From assembly GCA_902512685.1 (NCBI GenBank), contig CABXKH010000014.1:1-40359 (forward strand): a stretch of 40,359 bases of DNA. The letters run 5' to 3'. Shown one piece after another: positions 26,688 through 34,949 of the stretch. Under the pieces are notes generated by a model. That model was given only the letters and a program-made list of their open reading frames with translations. It ran no database searches and was not told the origin of the DNA. Origin of the DNA: Paracoccaceae bacterium. GTDB lineage: Bacteria > Pseudomonadota > Alphaproteobacteria > Rhodobacterales > Rhodobacteraceae. A program made the position numbers and the translations under genes. Every line of letters begins with the position of its first letter. Position 1 is the first letter of the stretch.

Positions 26688-27176
26688 TTAAATCGTGGCC
26701 AGCAAAGCATCCGCGCCGGAAGTGGTAATCGCAGCGCGCTTTTCTTCGATCAGCAGCGCGGCAACCACACCGTCATCAGCCAACATCGCATAGCGCTGTG
26801 ATCGGTCGTAAAACCCGACGACAGGCGCATCAAAGGTCAAGCCCATTGCCTTGGAAAACTGTGCATCCGAATCGGCAAGAAATGTGAGTTCCCCTTCATC
26901 GGCAGCGGATGATTTTTCCCAAGCCCGCATGACATATGGATCATTGACGCACACAATTATAATTTCCTCGACGCCCTTGGCCTCTAGCGCTTCTTTATGC
27001 ATCAAGATGTTCGGAATATGGCTGCCCGAACAGGTCGCCGAGAACGCGCCGGGCATTGCAAATATCGCAACTTTGCGACCAGCGAGCTTCGCGCCAAGCT
27101 CAACAGTTTCGGGGCCCTTGTCGCCCATTTTCAAAAATGTTGCCTCTGGCAGTTTCTGGCCCACAGTAATCGTCAT
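26688..27176 (-). CDS. Peroxiredoxin (Prx5/AhpE-like, redoxin domain)
   Basis: This is a thiol peroxidase that reduces hydrogen peroxide and organic hydroperoxides. I set the start at ATG 27176 (162 residues) because AAAGGA stands five bases before it; the frame is open to 27215. The peroxidatic cysteine lies in PGAFSATCSGSH, typical of Prx5-type enzymes, preceded by VAIFAMPGAF. VNDPYVMRAW and FLADSDAQFSKAMGL follow, as in the family. I see no glutaredoxin fusion. It is divergent from a pyridine-nucleotide flavoprotein gene, 83 bases apart, which could share its control under oxidative stress, though no operator was recognised. Confidence 0.93.
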   Translation of the reverse strand: MTITVGQKLPEATFLKMGDKGPETVELGAKLAGRKVAIFAMPGAFSATCSGSHIPNILMHKEALEAKGVEEIIIVCVNDPYVMRAWEKSSAADEGELTFLADSDAQFSKAMGLTFDAPVVGFYDRSQRYAMLADDGVVAALLIEEKRAAITTSGADALLATI

Positions 27177-27259
27177 CTTGCTTTGTCCTTTGATTGCATT
27201 TTGGTTGCTCTTCAATATAGGGTCGATTTAAAAATGACCACACCGCTCAAGGAGACGTG

Positions 27260-28474
27260 ATGAAAATTGTGGTAGTCGGCGCCGGTCAGGCAGGGGCATC
27301 TTTGGTGGCAAAACTGCGCAGCACTGGCCATCAGGGCGAGATCACCTTGATCGGCAGTGAGCCAGAGCTGCCCTATCAGCGTCCGCCTTTGTCAAAAAAA
27401 TATCTCTTGGGCGAGATTGGCAAAGAGCGGCTCTTTTTACGGCCGCAAAACTTTTATGATGACCAATCCATTACTTTGGCATTGGGCCGTAGCGTTCACG
27501 CGGTGGATCGCACTGCCAAAACCGTCACAGCGGGTGATAGGGTTTATCCCTATGATCATTTGGTACTGACCACCGGCTCTTCGCCGCGGCGCCTGCCAAA
27601 AAGCATCGGCGGCACCTTGGCGGGTGTTTACACGATGCGCGACCTTGCCGACGCCGATGCCATGGCGCCCGAATTTGTGGCCGGACGGCGGGTTTTAATT
27701 GTCGGCGGCGGCTATATCGGGCTTGAAGCGGCGGCGGTGGCTGCCCGCATGGGCTTAGATGTCACTCTGGTGGAAATGTCGACGCGGATTTTACAGCGCG
27801 TGGCCGCGCCCCAAACGTCCGATTATTTTCGCGCGCTGCACCAAAGCCACGGGGTTGATATTAAAGAAGGTATCGGACTTACCCAGCTGCACAGCGTAGA
27901 TGGCCGCGTGAGCAGCGCAGCATTAAGCGACGGCAGCGAGATCGCTATTGATTTTGTCATTGTTGGCGTCGGGATCATGCCGCAAAGCGATATTGCCGCG
28001 CTGGCAGGTCTAAAGGTTGACAACGGCATCATGGTCAACGCGCTTGGTCAAACATCCGATCCGGCTGTCTGGGCGGCGGGTGATTGCACGGTCTTTCCCT
28101 ATGGAACTGGCAGCTTGCGGCTGGAAAGCGTGCAAAATGCCATAGATCAGGCCGAAGCGGTCGCCGGCAATATTCTTGGGGCTGATCAGGCCTATATCCC
28201 CCAGCCTTGGTTCTGGTCGGACCAATATGATGTGAAACTGCAAATTGCCGGATTGAACACCGGTTACGACAGCGTTGTGACCCGCGCCGCGCCAGATGAC
28301 CCAAAAGTGGTCTCCTTTTGGTATTATGAGGGCGATCGGTTGCTGGCAGTGGATGCCATGAACGATCCGCGGGCCTATATGGTTGGAAAACGGCTGATTG
28401 AAAGTGCAAAATCCCCCGATCCAGCCACGATTGCGGACCCTAATAGCAACCTTAAAAACCTTTTAAAGCCGTGA
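27260..28474 (+). CDS. FAD-dependent NAD(P)H oxidoreductase (ferredoxin/rubredoxin reductase-like)
   Basis: This 404-residue flavoprotein resembles reductases of the putidaredoxin/rhodocoxin type that pass electrons from NAD(P)H to a small iron-sulfur protein. It begins with the FAD-binding IVVVGAGQAGAS and has a second dinucleotide motif VLIVGGGYIGLEAAA. The FAD block WAAGDCTVFP and a C-terminal reductase domain with PWFWSDQYDVKLQIAGL are typical of this group. I prefer ATG 27260 (AAGGAG five bases upstream) to the GTG at 27257. The partner ferredoxin or P450 is not nearby. The end overlaps rsmD by GTGA. Confidence 0.92.
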   Translation: MKIVVVGAGQAGASLVAKLRSTGHQGEITLIGSEPELPYQRPPLSKKYLLGEIGKERLFLRPQNFYDDQSITLALGRSVHAVDRTAKTVTAGDRVYPYDHLVLTTGSSPRRLPKSIGGTLAGVYTMRDLADADAMAPEFVAGRRVLIVGGGYIGLEAAAVAARMGLDVTLVEMSTRILQRVAAPQTSDYFRALHQSHGVDIKEGIGLTQLHSVDGRVSSAALSDGSEIAIDFVIVGVGIMPQSDIAALAGLKVDNGIMVNALGQTSDPAVWAAGDCTVFPYGTGSLRLESVQNAIDQAEAVAGNILGADQAYIPQPWFWSDQYDVKLQIAGLNTGYDSVVTRAAPDDPKVVSFWYYEGDRLLAVDAMNDPRAYMVGKRLIESAKSPDPATIADPNSNLKNLLKP

Positions 28475-29037
28475 GGATCATTTCAGGCACATTCCGGGGC
28501 AGGCGGCTGGCAACAGTGGGAAAAACGGACATTGGAGCACATTTGCGCCCCACCACCGACCGTGTTCGCGAAAATTTGTTCAATTTAATCAGCGGCGGAA
28601 AAATCGGCAATCGTCTTGCCAAGGCCCGTGTTCTTGATCTTTTTACCGGCACGGGTGCGCTGGCATTAGAGGCCTTGTCCCGCGGCGCAAGCAGCATTTG
28701 GATGCTGGACAACGGTTCCAAATCTGCCGCCCTTGTGCAAAAAAATATCGCGCTGTTTGAAACCGATGCAGAGGTGGTTTTCAAAAAACTTGATGCGACG
28801 CGGCTTCCGATATGTCCGACAGATGCTTTTGATTTGATTTTTCTGGATCCGCCTTACGGCAAAGGGCTTGGTGAAAAAGCTCTGCAGAAGGCCCTGGAGC
28901 GTGGCTGGATTGCCCCTGGGGCCTGCATTGTGTGGGAAGAGGCCAGCCCAATGGCTGCCCCATCCGGATTTACCCTGCTTGATCAGCGTAAATACGGCGA
29001 TACGCATGTAACAATACTAAAGCGGGCCGGCTTATGA
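28471..29037 (+). CDS. rsmD: 16S rRNA (guanine(966)-N(2))-methyltransferase RsmD
   Basis: The enzyme methylates G966 of 16S rRNA in the 30S subunit using S-adenosylmethionine. The 188-residue protein starts with the family N-terminus MRIISGTFRGRRL and has LRPTTDRVRENLFN. SAM motif I is VLDLFTGTGALALEALSRGA, and the catalytic motif IV is FLDPPYGKG. The start codon is GTG and overlaps the preceding stop (GTGA). The end overlaps the convergent XRE regulator gene by six bases. Confidence 0.95.
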   Translation: MRIISGTFRGRRLATVGKTDIGAHLRPTTDRVRENLFNLISGGKIGNRLAKARVLDLFTGTGALALEALSRGASSIWMLDNGSKSAALVQKNIALFETDAEVVFKKLDATRLPICPTDAFDLIFLDPPYGKGLGEKALQKALERGWIAPGACIVWEEASPMAAPSGFTLLDQRKYGDTHVTILKRAGL

Positions 29038-29841
29038 AAAAGGTGGTTCAATCAATTCGCGGATAATGTCAGGCACATCACTCAGCGGTCTTCGCACACC
29101 CGCTTGACGCGCCATTGGCAAAATATCGGCTGGCTGCTGCGGCAGCAATTCAAACGCACAGCGCGATGCCCTTCGCCGCCCAACGTATTCATTACGTGAT
29201 ACAATTGAAAATCCGGTGAGGATACTGTCACTGAAATAAGCTCGCCCAAGATAGGTCATGTTTATATACCAAGAGGGATGCGGGCTGACCCCGATCATAG
29301 TAAAACCGTCTGCTGTGCTTAGAACCACACCCCGATGTTCCCGCGGATTGAAATTATTTTTTCCCACCAAGCGCCGTGCACTTGTCGGTCGATCAAAGGA
29401 TTTGAACACCCGGCTGCCATTTATTGTCTTAATCAAAATAAGGTTACTTACAGCGGTTCTGGTGTCCATAAACGAATTGCGCCATAAGCAGTGGATACCA
29501 TCCGGGATTTCATACTGTGCCACTCCCAAAGAAATTCCGCGTTCAAAGTACTCTACCGCATTGTGCAGATAGCTGCCTTCAGTTCCGGCACTTCGGGCAT
29601 TTTTTCCATTGTGAACCAGTTCCATTTGCTCGTCGGTCAGTTCTTCCAAGATGATTCGCGCATCTACCTGAAAATAGTTACATATTTTTTCCAGAACATT
29701 GGGCTTGGGAAACGAATAGCCACTCATATACCGATTAAACTGCACGCGGTTAATATCCAAATCACGACAGACGGCCGCAATTGACGGTCGGCTGGTGCAT
29801 AATTTCCGCAAATTCTGACCGAACACACCCAAAACACTCAA
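29032..29841 (-). CDS. XRE/Cro-type helix-turn-helix transcriptional regulator
   Basis: This is a 269-residue DNA-binding protein. The first 70 residues form an XRE-like helix-turn-helix: SIAAVCRDLDINRVQFNRYM is the recognition region, then PKPNVLEKICNYFQVD. The remaining about 200 residues are an effector domain I do not recognise, with conserved-looking aromatic blocks (GIHCLWRNSF, HPSWYINMTYLGRAYF) and a basic RRRASR stretch. The start is TTG at 29841, supported by AGGAG six bases upstream. The upstream AT-rich region holds a 33-bp dyad that could be its own operator. It may sense a metabolite; the target genes are unknown. Confidence 0.8.
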   Translation of the reverse strand: MSVLGVFGQNLRKLCTSRPSIAAVCRDLDINRVQFNRYMSGYSFPKPNVLEKICNYFQVDARIILEELTDEQMELVHNGKNARSAGTEGSYLHNAVEYFERGISLGVAQYEIPDGIHCLWRNSFMDTRTAVSNLILIKTINGSRVFKSFDRPTSARRLVGKNNFNPREHRGVVLSTADGFTMIGVSPHPSWYINMTYLGRAYFSDSILTGFSIVSRNEYVGRRRASRCAFELLPQQPADILPMARQAGVRRPLSDVPDIIRELIEPPFS

Positions 29842-29920
29842 TGTAAACTCCTGATCAAATGACTACCCAAAAGGCCAAAACCTTAATTTTTATGAATTTT
29901 TATCCAAAAACAAAACGAAC

Positions 29921-29953
29921 CTTAACAAAAGTGATTATCTCACTTATCTTAAG
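29921..29953. promoter_or_regulatory. 33-bp imperfect palindrome, candidate operator of the XRE regulator
   Basis: The centre is base 29937. The inner arms AAGTGA (29929-29934) and TCACTT (29940-29945) are perfect, and the outer arms CTTAA (29921-29925) and TTAAG (29949-29953) are perfect. Twelve of sixteen positions pair. It lies 80-112 bases before the TTG start of the XRE gene. A homodimeric or tetrameric repressor would bind such a site; autoregulation is inference. Confidence 0.45.
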
Positions 29954-30080
29954 GTTGTGATATAACTCATTTGTTAATGCTGCCTCATTTCCTTAAAGGT
30001 CTATATTTTTATGACCTTGCGTTAATACACAATTTAGTCAATCAATCTTTACTAATTGGATATTCCCAAACCATAAAATT

Positions 30081-30220
30081 ACCAAAGGTTGTAATCCTTA
30101 ACAACTATATTTTTACCTCACATTATTTTTAGACCCAAAGAGATACCAAATAGGTTAACTTTAGGGCAATTTTAATACCCCAAGGGGTGTTTTTTTAATA
30201 CCAAAGCACTACCAAATGGT
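30081..30220. repeat. Cluster of four ACC-N-GGT inverted repeats upstream of LysR gene
   Basis: The sites are ACC-AAA-GGT (30081-30089), ACC-AAATA-GGT (30145-30155), ACCCC-AA-GGGGT (30177-30188) and ACCA-AA-TGGT (30211-30220). All have an A-rich centre, and spacing shrinks toward the LysR start at 30299. They could be repeated operator half-sites, but the differing centre lengths argue against one rigid dimer site. Confidence 0.4.
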
Positions 30221-30298
30221 GTATAAAGGGTGTTAGCCACTCAGAGTCTGAGCAGCAGGCTCTATGAAACAGCAGATGCCCCAAGTGAGGAGCGTAAA

Positions 30299-31223
30299 AT
30301 GACAAACTGGGATGATTTGAAATGCCTGATGCATCTGGCCAGATGTCATACGATGACCAATGCAGCTTTTGCCCTAAAGGCCAATGTCTCAACCGTTTCT
30401 CGACGGCTTGAGCGGCTTAACAGTTCTCTGGCTGAGCCGGCATTGGTGAAATTTGGCAATGGCTGGAAGCTCACACCTTATGGCGAACGGCTTGCAGAAG
30501 CATCTGCCGATTTCCAAGTTTCGCTCAATCAAATCGAAACTGCAGAATTAAATGCGCAAAATGCAAAACAAGTGTCTCGTAAAATAACGCTGTCAGCACC
30601 CCATGTGCTTGTGTCGGCATATCTGAGCGGATTTTTCGCAGGCTTCGCAGACCTGCACCCCGGCATTGAGCTGAACATCGTGGCAGAAAACAGACACGAA
30701 CGCACCGCTGATGGCACTGTTGATCTTGCCCTGCATTTGGAAAGGCCCAGCAAGGGAAGATTGATGTGCCGAAAGGTTGGCGCGATCCACACAGGGATAT
30801 TCGCTAAAAAATCCACCCATCCGACAAAGTGGATTGGGCTTGATCACAGCATGGATAACTGGCCTGAAATGGAATTTGCAAAGCAAATTTTCAATTCTGA
30901 GCCTGAGCTTCGGATCAACACCCTTGACGGCATAAAAAGCGCTGTCGAGCAAACGGGCGGGGCTGGGCATTGATGCGCTGTATCCAGAGCATCAGGGATG
31001 GAAAGTCATTAAAAGCGATGACGCTTATGCCTCTGAAGGCGAAGATAAAACTCAAGGCAGTTTGAAATCAGGTTATGCGCGTGAAGTCTGGCTAGTCTAT
31101 CATGAAACCCGACGTCATGACACGGCTTTACGCTATGTCTGCGACTGGATTATTAAGGTCTTTCAAAACAGTCAATTTAAACAAAGTGGCAGTGGCTCCA
31201 GGGAACCAGAGTACTGCATCTAA
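30299..31223 (+). pseudogene. LysR family transcriptional regulator, frameshifted at a G run
   Basis: This is a LysR-type activator or repressor. The start at ATG 30299 has GAGGAG eight bases upstream. The N-terminal winged helix is complete: AAFALKANVSTVSRRLERLN, then LTPYGERL. The effector domain follows with VDLALHLERPSKGR. After SAVEQTGG the frame ends at 30973, but one fewer G in GGGG (30959-30962) gives LGIDALYPEHQGWKVI. Translation then continues through REVWLVYHETRRHD to a stop at 31223, restoring a normal 307-residue protein. The break removes the last quarter of the effector domain. It is either a one-base sequencing error or a recent mutation. It is divergent from the XRE regulator. 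Confidence 0.88.
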
Positions 31224-31297
31224 CCATTGGCACTTTAGGCGTTTATCTAACTTTATCCAAAACCCGCAGCTTTGGTGAAGCCTTTTATTTTCAGACC

Positions 31298-32107
31298 TTA
31301 AAAAGTCGGATGAAAGCGATCCGCAGGCGACAGGGTGAAGATATCAACCCCTGTGGCTGTCACCCCGACCGAATGTTCAAACTGCGCCGAGAGCGATTTA
31401 TCACGGGTCACCGCGGTCCAGTCATCCGCCAGCACTTTGGTTTCTGGGCGCCCAAGGTTGACCATGGGTTCAATGGTGAAAAACATCCCCTCTTCTAGCA
31501 CCGCACCGGTTCCGGGGCGGCCGAAGTGAAGCACATTTGGCGGCGAATGAAACACCCGGCCCAGCCCATGGCCGCAAAAATCACGCACCACCGACATTCT
31601 TTGCGCCTCGACATAGCTTTGAATTGCATAGCCGATATCGCCAAAGGTATTGCCGGGCTTTACGGCCTCGATGCCTTTAAACAGCGAATCATGCGTCACC
31701 TGAATAAGGCGCTCTGCCTTGCGTGACAGCTGGCCAGCCACATACATCCGCGACGTATCCCCATACCAACCGTCAACAATCACCGTCACATCAATGTTCA
31801 GGATATCGCCATCTTTAAGTTTTTTATCGCTGGGGATACCGTGGCACACCACATGGTTTACACTGATGCAACTGGCATGCTGATAGCCGCGATAGCCTAT
31901 GGTGGCAGAGGTCGCGCCGGCTGCATTCACTTTGGCTTCGATGGCCTCATTCAGCACTCCGGTGGTTTGACCGGGCTCCACAAGATCGCAAATCTCATCC
32001 AAAATTTGCGCTGCCAGAGCTCCGGCTTTATGCATGCCGGCGAAATCAACCGGACTGAAAAGACTGATGCCATCGCGCGTTTTGCTCTGGGGATCACCGG
32101 TGGTCAA
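31298..32107 (-). CDS. map: Type I methionine aminopeptidase
   Basis: The enzyme removes the initiator methionine from nascent proteins. All five metal ligands of the pita-bread fold are in place: two aspartates in NIDVTVIVDGWYGDTSRMY, the histidine in CGHGLGRVFH, and glutamates in FTIEPMV and FEHSVGV. The substrate-pocket region HASCISVNHVVCHGIP is also typical. The frame is open from GTG 32113, but AAGGAG lies only two bases from that codon. The TTG at 32107, seven bases after AGGAG, is better placed and gives 269 residues. It follows sfsA by 64 bases on the same strand. Confidence 0.95.
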   Translation of the reverse strand: MTTGDPQSKTRDGISLFSPVDFAGMHKAGALAAQILDEICDLVEPGQTTGVLNEAIEAKVNAAGATSATIGYRGYQHASCISVNHVVCHGIPSDKKLKDGDILNIDVTVIVDGWYGDTSRMYVAGQLSRKAERLIQVTHDSLFKGIEAVKPGNTFGDIGYAIQSYVEAQRMSVVRDFCGHGLGRVFHSPPNVLHFGRPGTGAVLEEGMFFTIEPMVNLGRPETKVLADDWTAVTRDKSLSAQFEHSVGVTATGVDIFTLSPADRFHPTF

Positions 32108-32171
32108 ATACACTCTCCTTTAAGCCCTTTAGCGCTCCCTAGCGCCTAAATGCATAAATTGCCAGTCTCTG

Positions 32172-32876
32172 CTAGCTCATAATTGCCAATTCCGCCCCAA
32201 GGTCAATGTGTTCTGGCGAAATTTGGGCGGCAAAACAACGCACCTCAACCCCCTTGGCGCGGGCTTTTTGATAGGCTGCAGCATAGGCCGTATCAATGTC
32301 TTGGGCCACATCGAAATGGGTACAATCGGTACGCTGAACCAAATAGAGCATCACCGCGAGTTGACCAGTCTCCACCATCTGCTGCAACTCGCCTAAATGT
32401 TTGGTCCCGCGGGCAGTGACGCTGTCTGGAAACTCGGCAAGGCCAGCTTGGCGCTGCAAGGTCACGCTTTTGACCTCAATGTAAATATCCGGCTGGCCAG
32501 CCGAACTGAGCAAAAAATCCACTCGGCTGTTGGTGCCATAGCGCACCTCGGGCCGGCATGTGTCAAAAGCCTCCAAGCCGGGAACGCGGCGCGCCAGCAA
32601 AGCCTCTTTGATCACCTTGTTCGCAAGGCTGGTATCAACGCCGGTAAAATGACCGCTCTCATGCTCGATCAATCGCCAGCCAAACTTTAGCTTTTTCTTG
32701 GGATCATCATTTGGCTCGACCCAGATTTTGCTGCCTTCATCCGCCAGACCCATCATCGATCCGGGATTGGCGCAATGGGCGGTGACGGTTTGCCCATCTT
32801 GCAGTTCGATATCAGCAAGGAACCGTTTGTAACGGCGGATCAAACGGGCGGGCACAAGAGGGGTTTGAAACTGCAT
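32172..32876 (-). CDS. sfsA: DNA/RNA nuclease SfsA
   Basis: SfsA was named for sugar-fermentation stimulation and is now classed as a nuclease with an endonuclease-like core. The 234-residue protein has the N-terminal block RRYKRFLADIEL with HCANPGSMMGL. RVDFLL is the conserved active-site strand, and the family signature IYIEVKSVTL and AEFPDSVTARGTKHLGEL follow. All are present and the length is normal. It is first in a minus-strand sfsA-map pair and is divergent from the cinA-type gene with 44 bases between. Confidence 0.94.
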   Translation of the reverse strand: MQFQTPLVPARLIRRYKRFLADIELQDGQTVTAHCANPGSMMGLADEGSKIWVEPNDDPKKKLKFGWRLIEHESGHFTGVDTSLANKVIKEALLARRVPGLEAFDTCRPEVRYGTNSRVDFLLSSAGQPDIYIEVKSVTLQRQAGLAEFPDSVTARGTKHLGELQQMVETGQLAVMLYLVQRTDCTHFDVAQDIDTAYAAAYQKARAKGVEVRCFAAQISPEHIDLGAELAIMS

Positions 32877-32920
32877 ATCATGGCCCTATACCCCTAAAAG
32901 AGAAAAGAAAAGGAAGCAAA

Positions 32921-33643
32921 ATGCCAAATCCAACTGCCGCAATGCTCGTCATAGGCGATGAAATTCTATCCGGGCGCACGCGCGATGCAAACATGCATTA
33001 TCTCGCCGGTGAGCTGACCAAATCAGGCATTGATCTCAAAGAGGTGCGGATCGTCTCAGATAAGGCAGCGGATATTGTCGCTGCCACGCGCAGTTTGGCA
33101 AAGCAGTTTGATCATCTCTTTACCTCGGGCGGCATTGGGCCGACACATGATGATATCACCGCGGATTGCATTGCGGCGGCCTTTGATGCGGCAATTGACG
33201 TGCGCGCCGATGCCAAGGCGCTTTTAGAAGCCCATTACAAACGCCAAGGCCTAGAGCTTAATGCCGCGCGGCTGCGCATGGCGCGTATTCCCGACGGCGC
33301 CAAGCTTATTGACAATCCGGTTTCGGTAGCGCCGGGCTTTAGTCTGGCCAATGCCCATGTGATGGCCGGCGTTCCGGCAGTGTTCAAAGCCATGGTGGCA
33401 AGCGTGCTGCCGCAATTGACGGGGGGCGCACCGTTGCTGAGTGATACACTGCGTCTTGAGCGCGGCGAAGGCGATGTAGCCCAACCGCTGGGTGCGGTGG
33501 CAGAGCTTTATCCAGAGCTGTCTATCGGCTCTTATCCGTTTCAAAAAGATGGCATTTATGGCACCAATATTGTATTGCGCGGAACAGACCCCAACCAACT
33601 TGAGGCGGCGAAGAAAAAATTGCAACAGATGCTCATCGAATGA
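32921..33643 (+). CDS. CinA N-terminal domain / molybdopterin-binding protein
   Basis: This 240-residue protein consists of the molybdopterin-binding-like (COG1058) domain that forms the N-terminal half of CinA. It has VIGDEILSGRTRDANMH, TSGGIGPTHDDITAD and PGFSLANAHVMAGVPAVFKAM, the usual order. The C-terminal nicotinamide-nucleotide amidase domain of full-length CinA is absent, so an NMN deamidase role is unlikely. Related single-domain proteins are annotated as competence/damage-inducible protein A. The ATG has AAGGAAG upstream. It overlaps the GNAT gene by ATGA, heading a three- or four-gene operon. Confidence 0.9.
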   Translation: MPNPTAAMLVIGDEILSGRTRDANMHYLAGELTKSGIDLKEVRIVSDKAADIVAATRSLAKQFDHLFTSGGIGPTHDDITADCIAAAFDAAIDVRADAKALLEAHYKRQGLELNAARLRMARIPDGAKLIDNPVSVAPGFSLANAHVMAGVPAVFKAMVASVLPQLTGGAPLLSDTLRLERGEGDVAQPLGAVAELYPELSIGSYPFQKDGIYGTNIVLRGTDPNQLEAAKKKLQQMLIE

Positions 33644-34380
33644 TCTCTGACCATGCGCCCCCATGGGCAGTGGTTGATGCCACTTGGCCCCCGGCAGCCC
33701 AGCAGGTGCTGGGCCCATGGACGATTAGACAGGGCCTTGGCGGCGGCAAACGGGTCTCTGCGGCATCGGCAGAGCAAAGTGTTGGCAGTGATGAGATTGA
33801 CGCAGCCGAGGCGGCCATGAAGGATTTGGGCCAACCTGCCCTCTTTACAATCCGCGATAGGGCGCAACCGGCCCAACAGAACTTGGATGATCAACTTGCC
33901 GCGCGCGGTTACGAATGCGTCGATCCAACCAATTTTTATTCTGCACCGGTGGCGGATATCGCCACAGAGACGCCGCCAAGGGTCAGTATGTTTTCGGTCT
34001 GGGAGCCGTTGGAAATTCAGCGCGAAATATGGGCAACGGGCGGCATCGGACCCGCGCGCCAGACTATTATGCAGCGGGCGCAAGGCCCCAAAACCAGTCT
34101 TTTAATGCGTTGGGATGATCACCCGGCGGGCACCGGATTTGTGGCGATTCACGGCTCTGTCGCCATGGTGCACGCGCTTGAGGTCTTGCCCCACCAGCGC
34201 CGCAAAGGCGTGGCCCGCTGGGCCATGCGCCAAGCTGCATTTTGGGCGCAAGATCAGGGCGCCATGACGCTTACAGTGTTCTGCACCAAAGAAAATATTG
34301 CTGCAAACCAGCTTTACGGTTCACTCGGGATGCAACTTGTGGGACAGTACCATTATCGTATGAAAAAGGAGCTGTCATGA
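33640..34380 (+). CDS. GNAT family N-acetyltransferase
   Basis: This is a 246-residue protein with a C-terminal acetyl-CoA-binding GNAT fold: VLPHQRRKGVARWAMRQAA is the pyrophosphate-binding loop and helix, followed by TKENIAANQLYGSLGMQLVG. The N-terminal 110 residues are a divergent half that probably forms a second, degenerate GNAT-like domain. The acetyl acceptor is unknown. Both ends overlap their neighbours by four bases (cinA-type gene and AhpD-like gene), so co-translation is likely. Confidence 0.88.
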   Translation: MISDHAPPWAVVDATWPPAAQQVLGPWTIRQGLGGGKRVSAASAEQSVGSDEIDAAEAAMKDLGQPALFTIRDRAQPAQQNLDDQLAARGYECVDPTNFYSAPVADIATETPPRVSMFSVWEPLEIQREIWATGGIGPARQTIMQRAQGPKTSLLMRWDDHPAGTGFVAIHGSVAMVHALEVLPHQRRKGVARWAMRQAAFWAQDQGAMTLTVFCTKENIAANQLYGSLGMQLVGQYHYRMKKELS

Positions 34381-34949
34381 GCCCAAAAAAATCTGTCACT
34401 GCCCTCGATCTGCCACCTGTTGATCCGTTGCCCGAGGCAACGCAGAAATATTTTGACATCTGTCAGGAAAAACTGGGCATGGTGCCGAATGTGCTGACAG
34501 CGCATGCGTTTGATATTGAAAAGCTCAATGCGTTTACTGGGCTTTATAACAACCTGATGCTGGCCGGCAGCGGGCTTAGCAAGCTTGAGCGCGAAATGAT
34601 CGCGGTGACCGTTTCATCCGTCAATAAATGTTTTTACTGTCTGACCGCCCATGGCGCAGCGGTACGTGAGCTTTCAGGCGATCCCATCCTTGGTGAAATG
34701 ATCGTAATGAACTACCGCGCAGCACCGCTGGATGATCGCCAGCGCGCAATGCTTGAATTTGCCGAAAAGGTGACCAGAAACAGCGCCGAGATTGAAGAGG
34801 CCGATCGCCAGCACCTGCGCGACGTGGGCTTTGATGACCGCGATATCTGGGACATCGCCAATGTGGCAGCCTTTTTTAATATGACCAACCGGGTGGCCAG
34901 CGCCACCGATATGCGGCCCAATGACAATTATCACGCGCAGCATCGTTAA
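34377..34949 (+). CDS. Peroxidase-related / AhpD-like carboxymuconolactone decarboxylase family protein
   Basis: This is a 190-residue all-helical protein of the AhpD/CMD superfamily. The AhpD redox motif is intact in NKCFYCLTAHGAAV (CxxC plus histidine), which in AhpD regenerates peroxiredoxin or reduces peroxide. EREMIAVTVSSVN precedes it and NMTNRVASATDM lies at the end, matching the uncharacterised peroxidase-related subgroup. The frame is open from 34242, but ATG 34377 with AAAGGAG upstream and an ATGA overlap with the GNAT gene is clearly the start. The last 29 bases overlap the next gene. Confidence 0.92.
   Translation: MSPKKSVTALDLPPVDPLPEATQKYFDICQEKLGMVPNVLTAHAFDIEKLNAFTGLYNNLMLAGSGLSKLEREMIAVTVSSVNKCFYCLTAHGAAVRELSGDPILGEMIVMNYRAAPLDDRQRAMLEFAEKVTRNSAEIEEADRQHLRDVGFDDRDIWDIANVAAFFNMTNRVASATDMRPNDNYHAQHR

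Larger units (their letters stand above)
29842..30298. promoter_or_regulatory. AT-rich divergent regulatory region between XRE and LysR genes
   Basis: These 457 bases are markedly more AT-rich than their surroundings and contain no gene. They hold an imperfect 33-bp dyad at 29921-29953 and four ACC...GGT inverted repeats at 30081-30089, 30145-30155, 30177-30188 and 30211-30220. Promoters of both regulators must lie here. The LysR start has a GAGGAG ribosome binding site. Confidence 0.55.

Noticed and set aside
30177-30197. ACCCC-AA-GGGGT followed by a T run as a terminator
   Set aside because: The stem is only five pairs with a two-base loop and no gene ends before it on the plus strand; treated as a possible operator instead.
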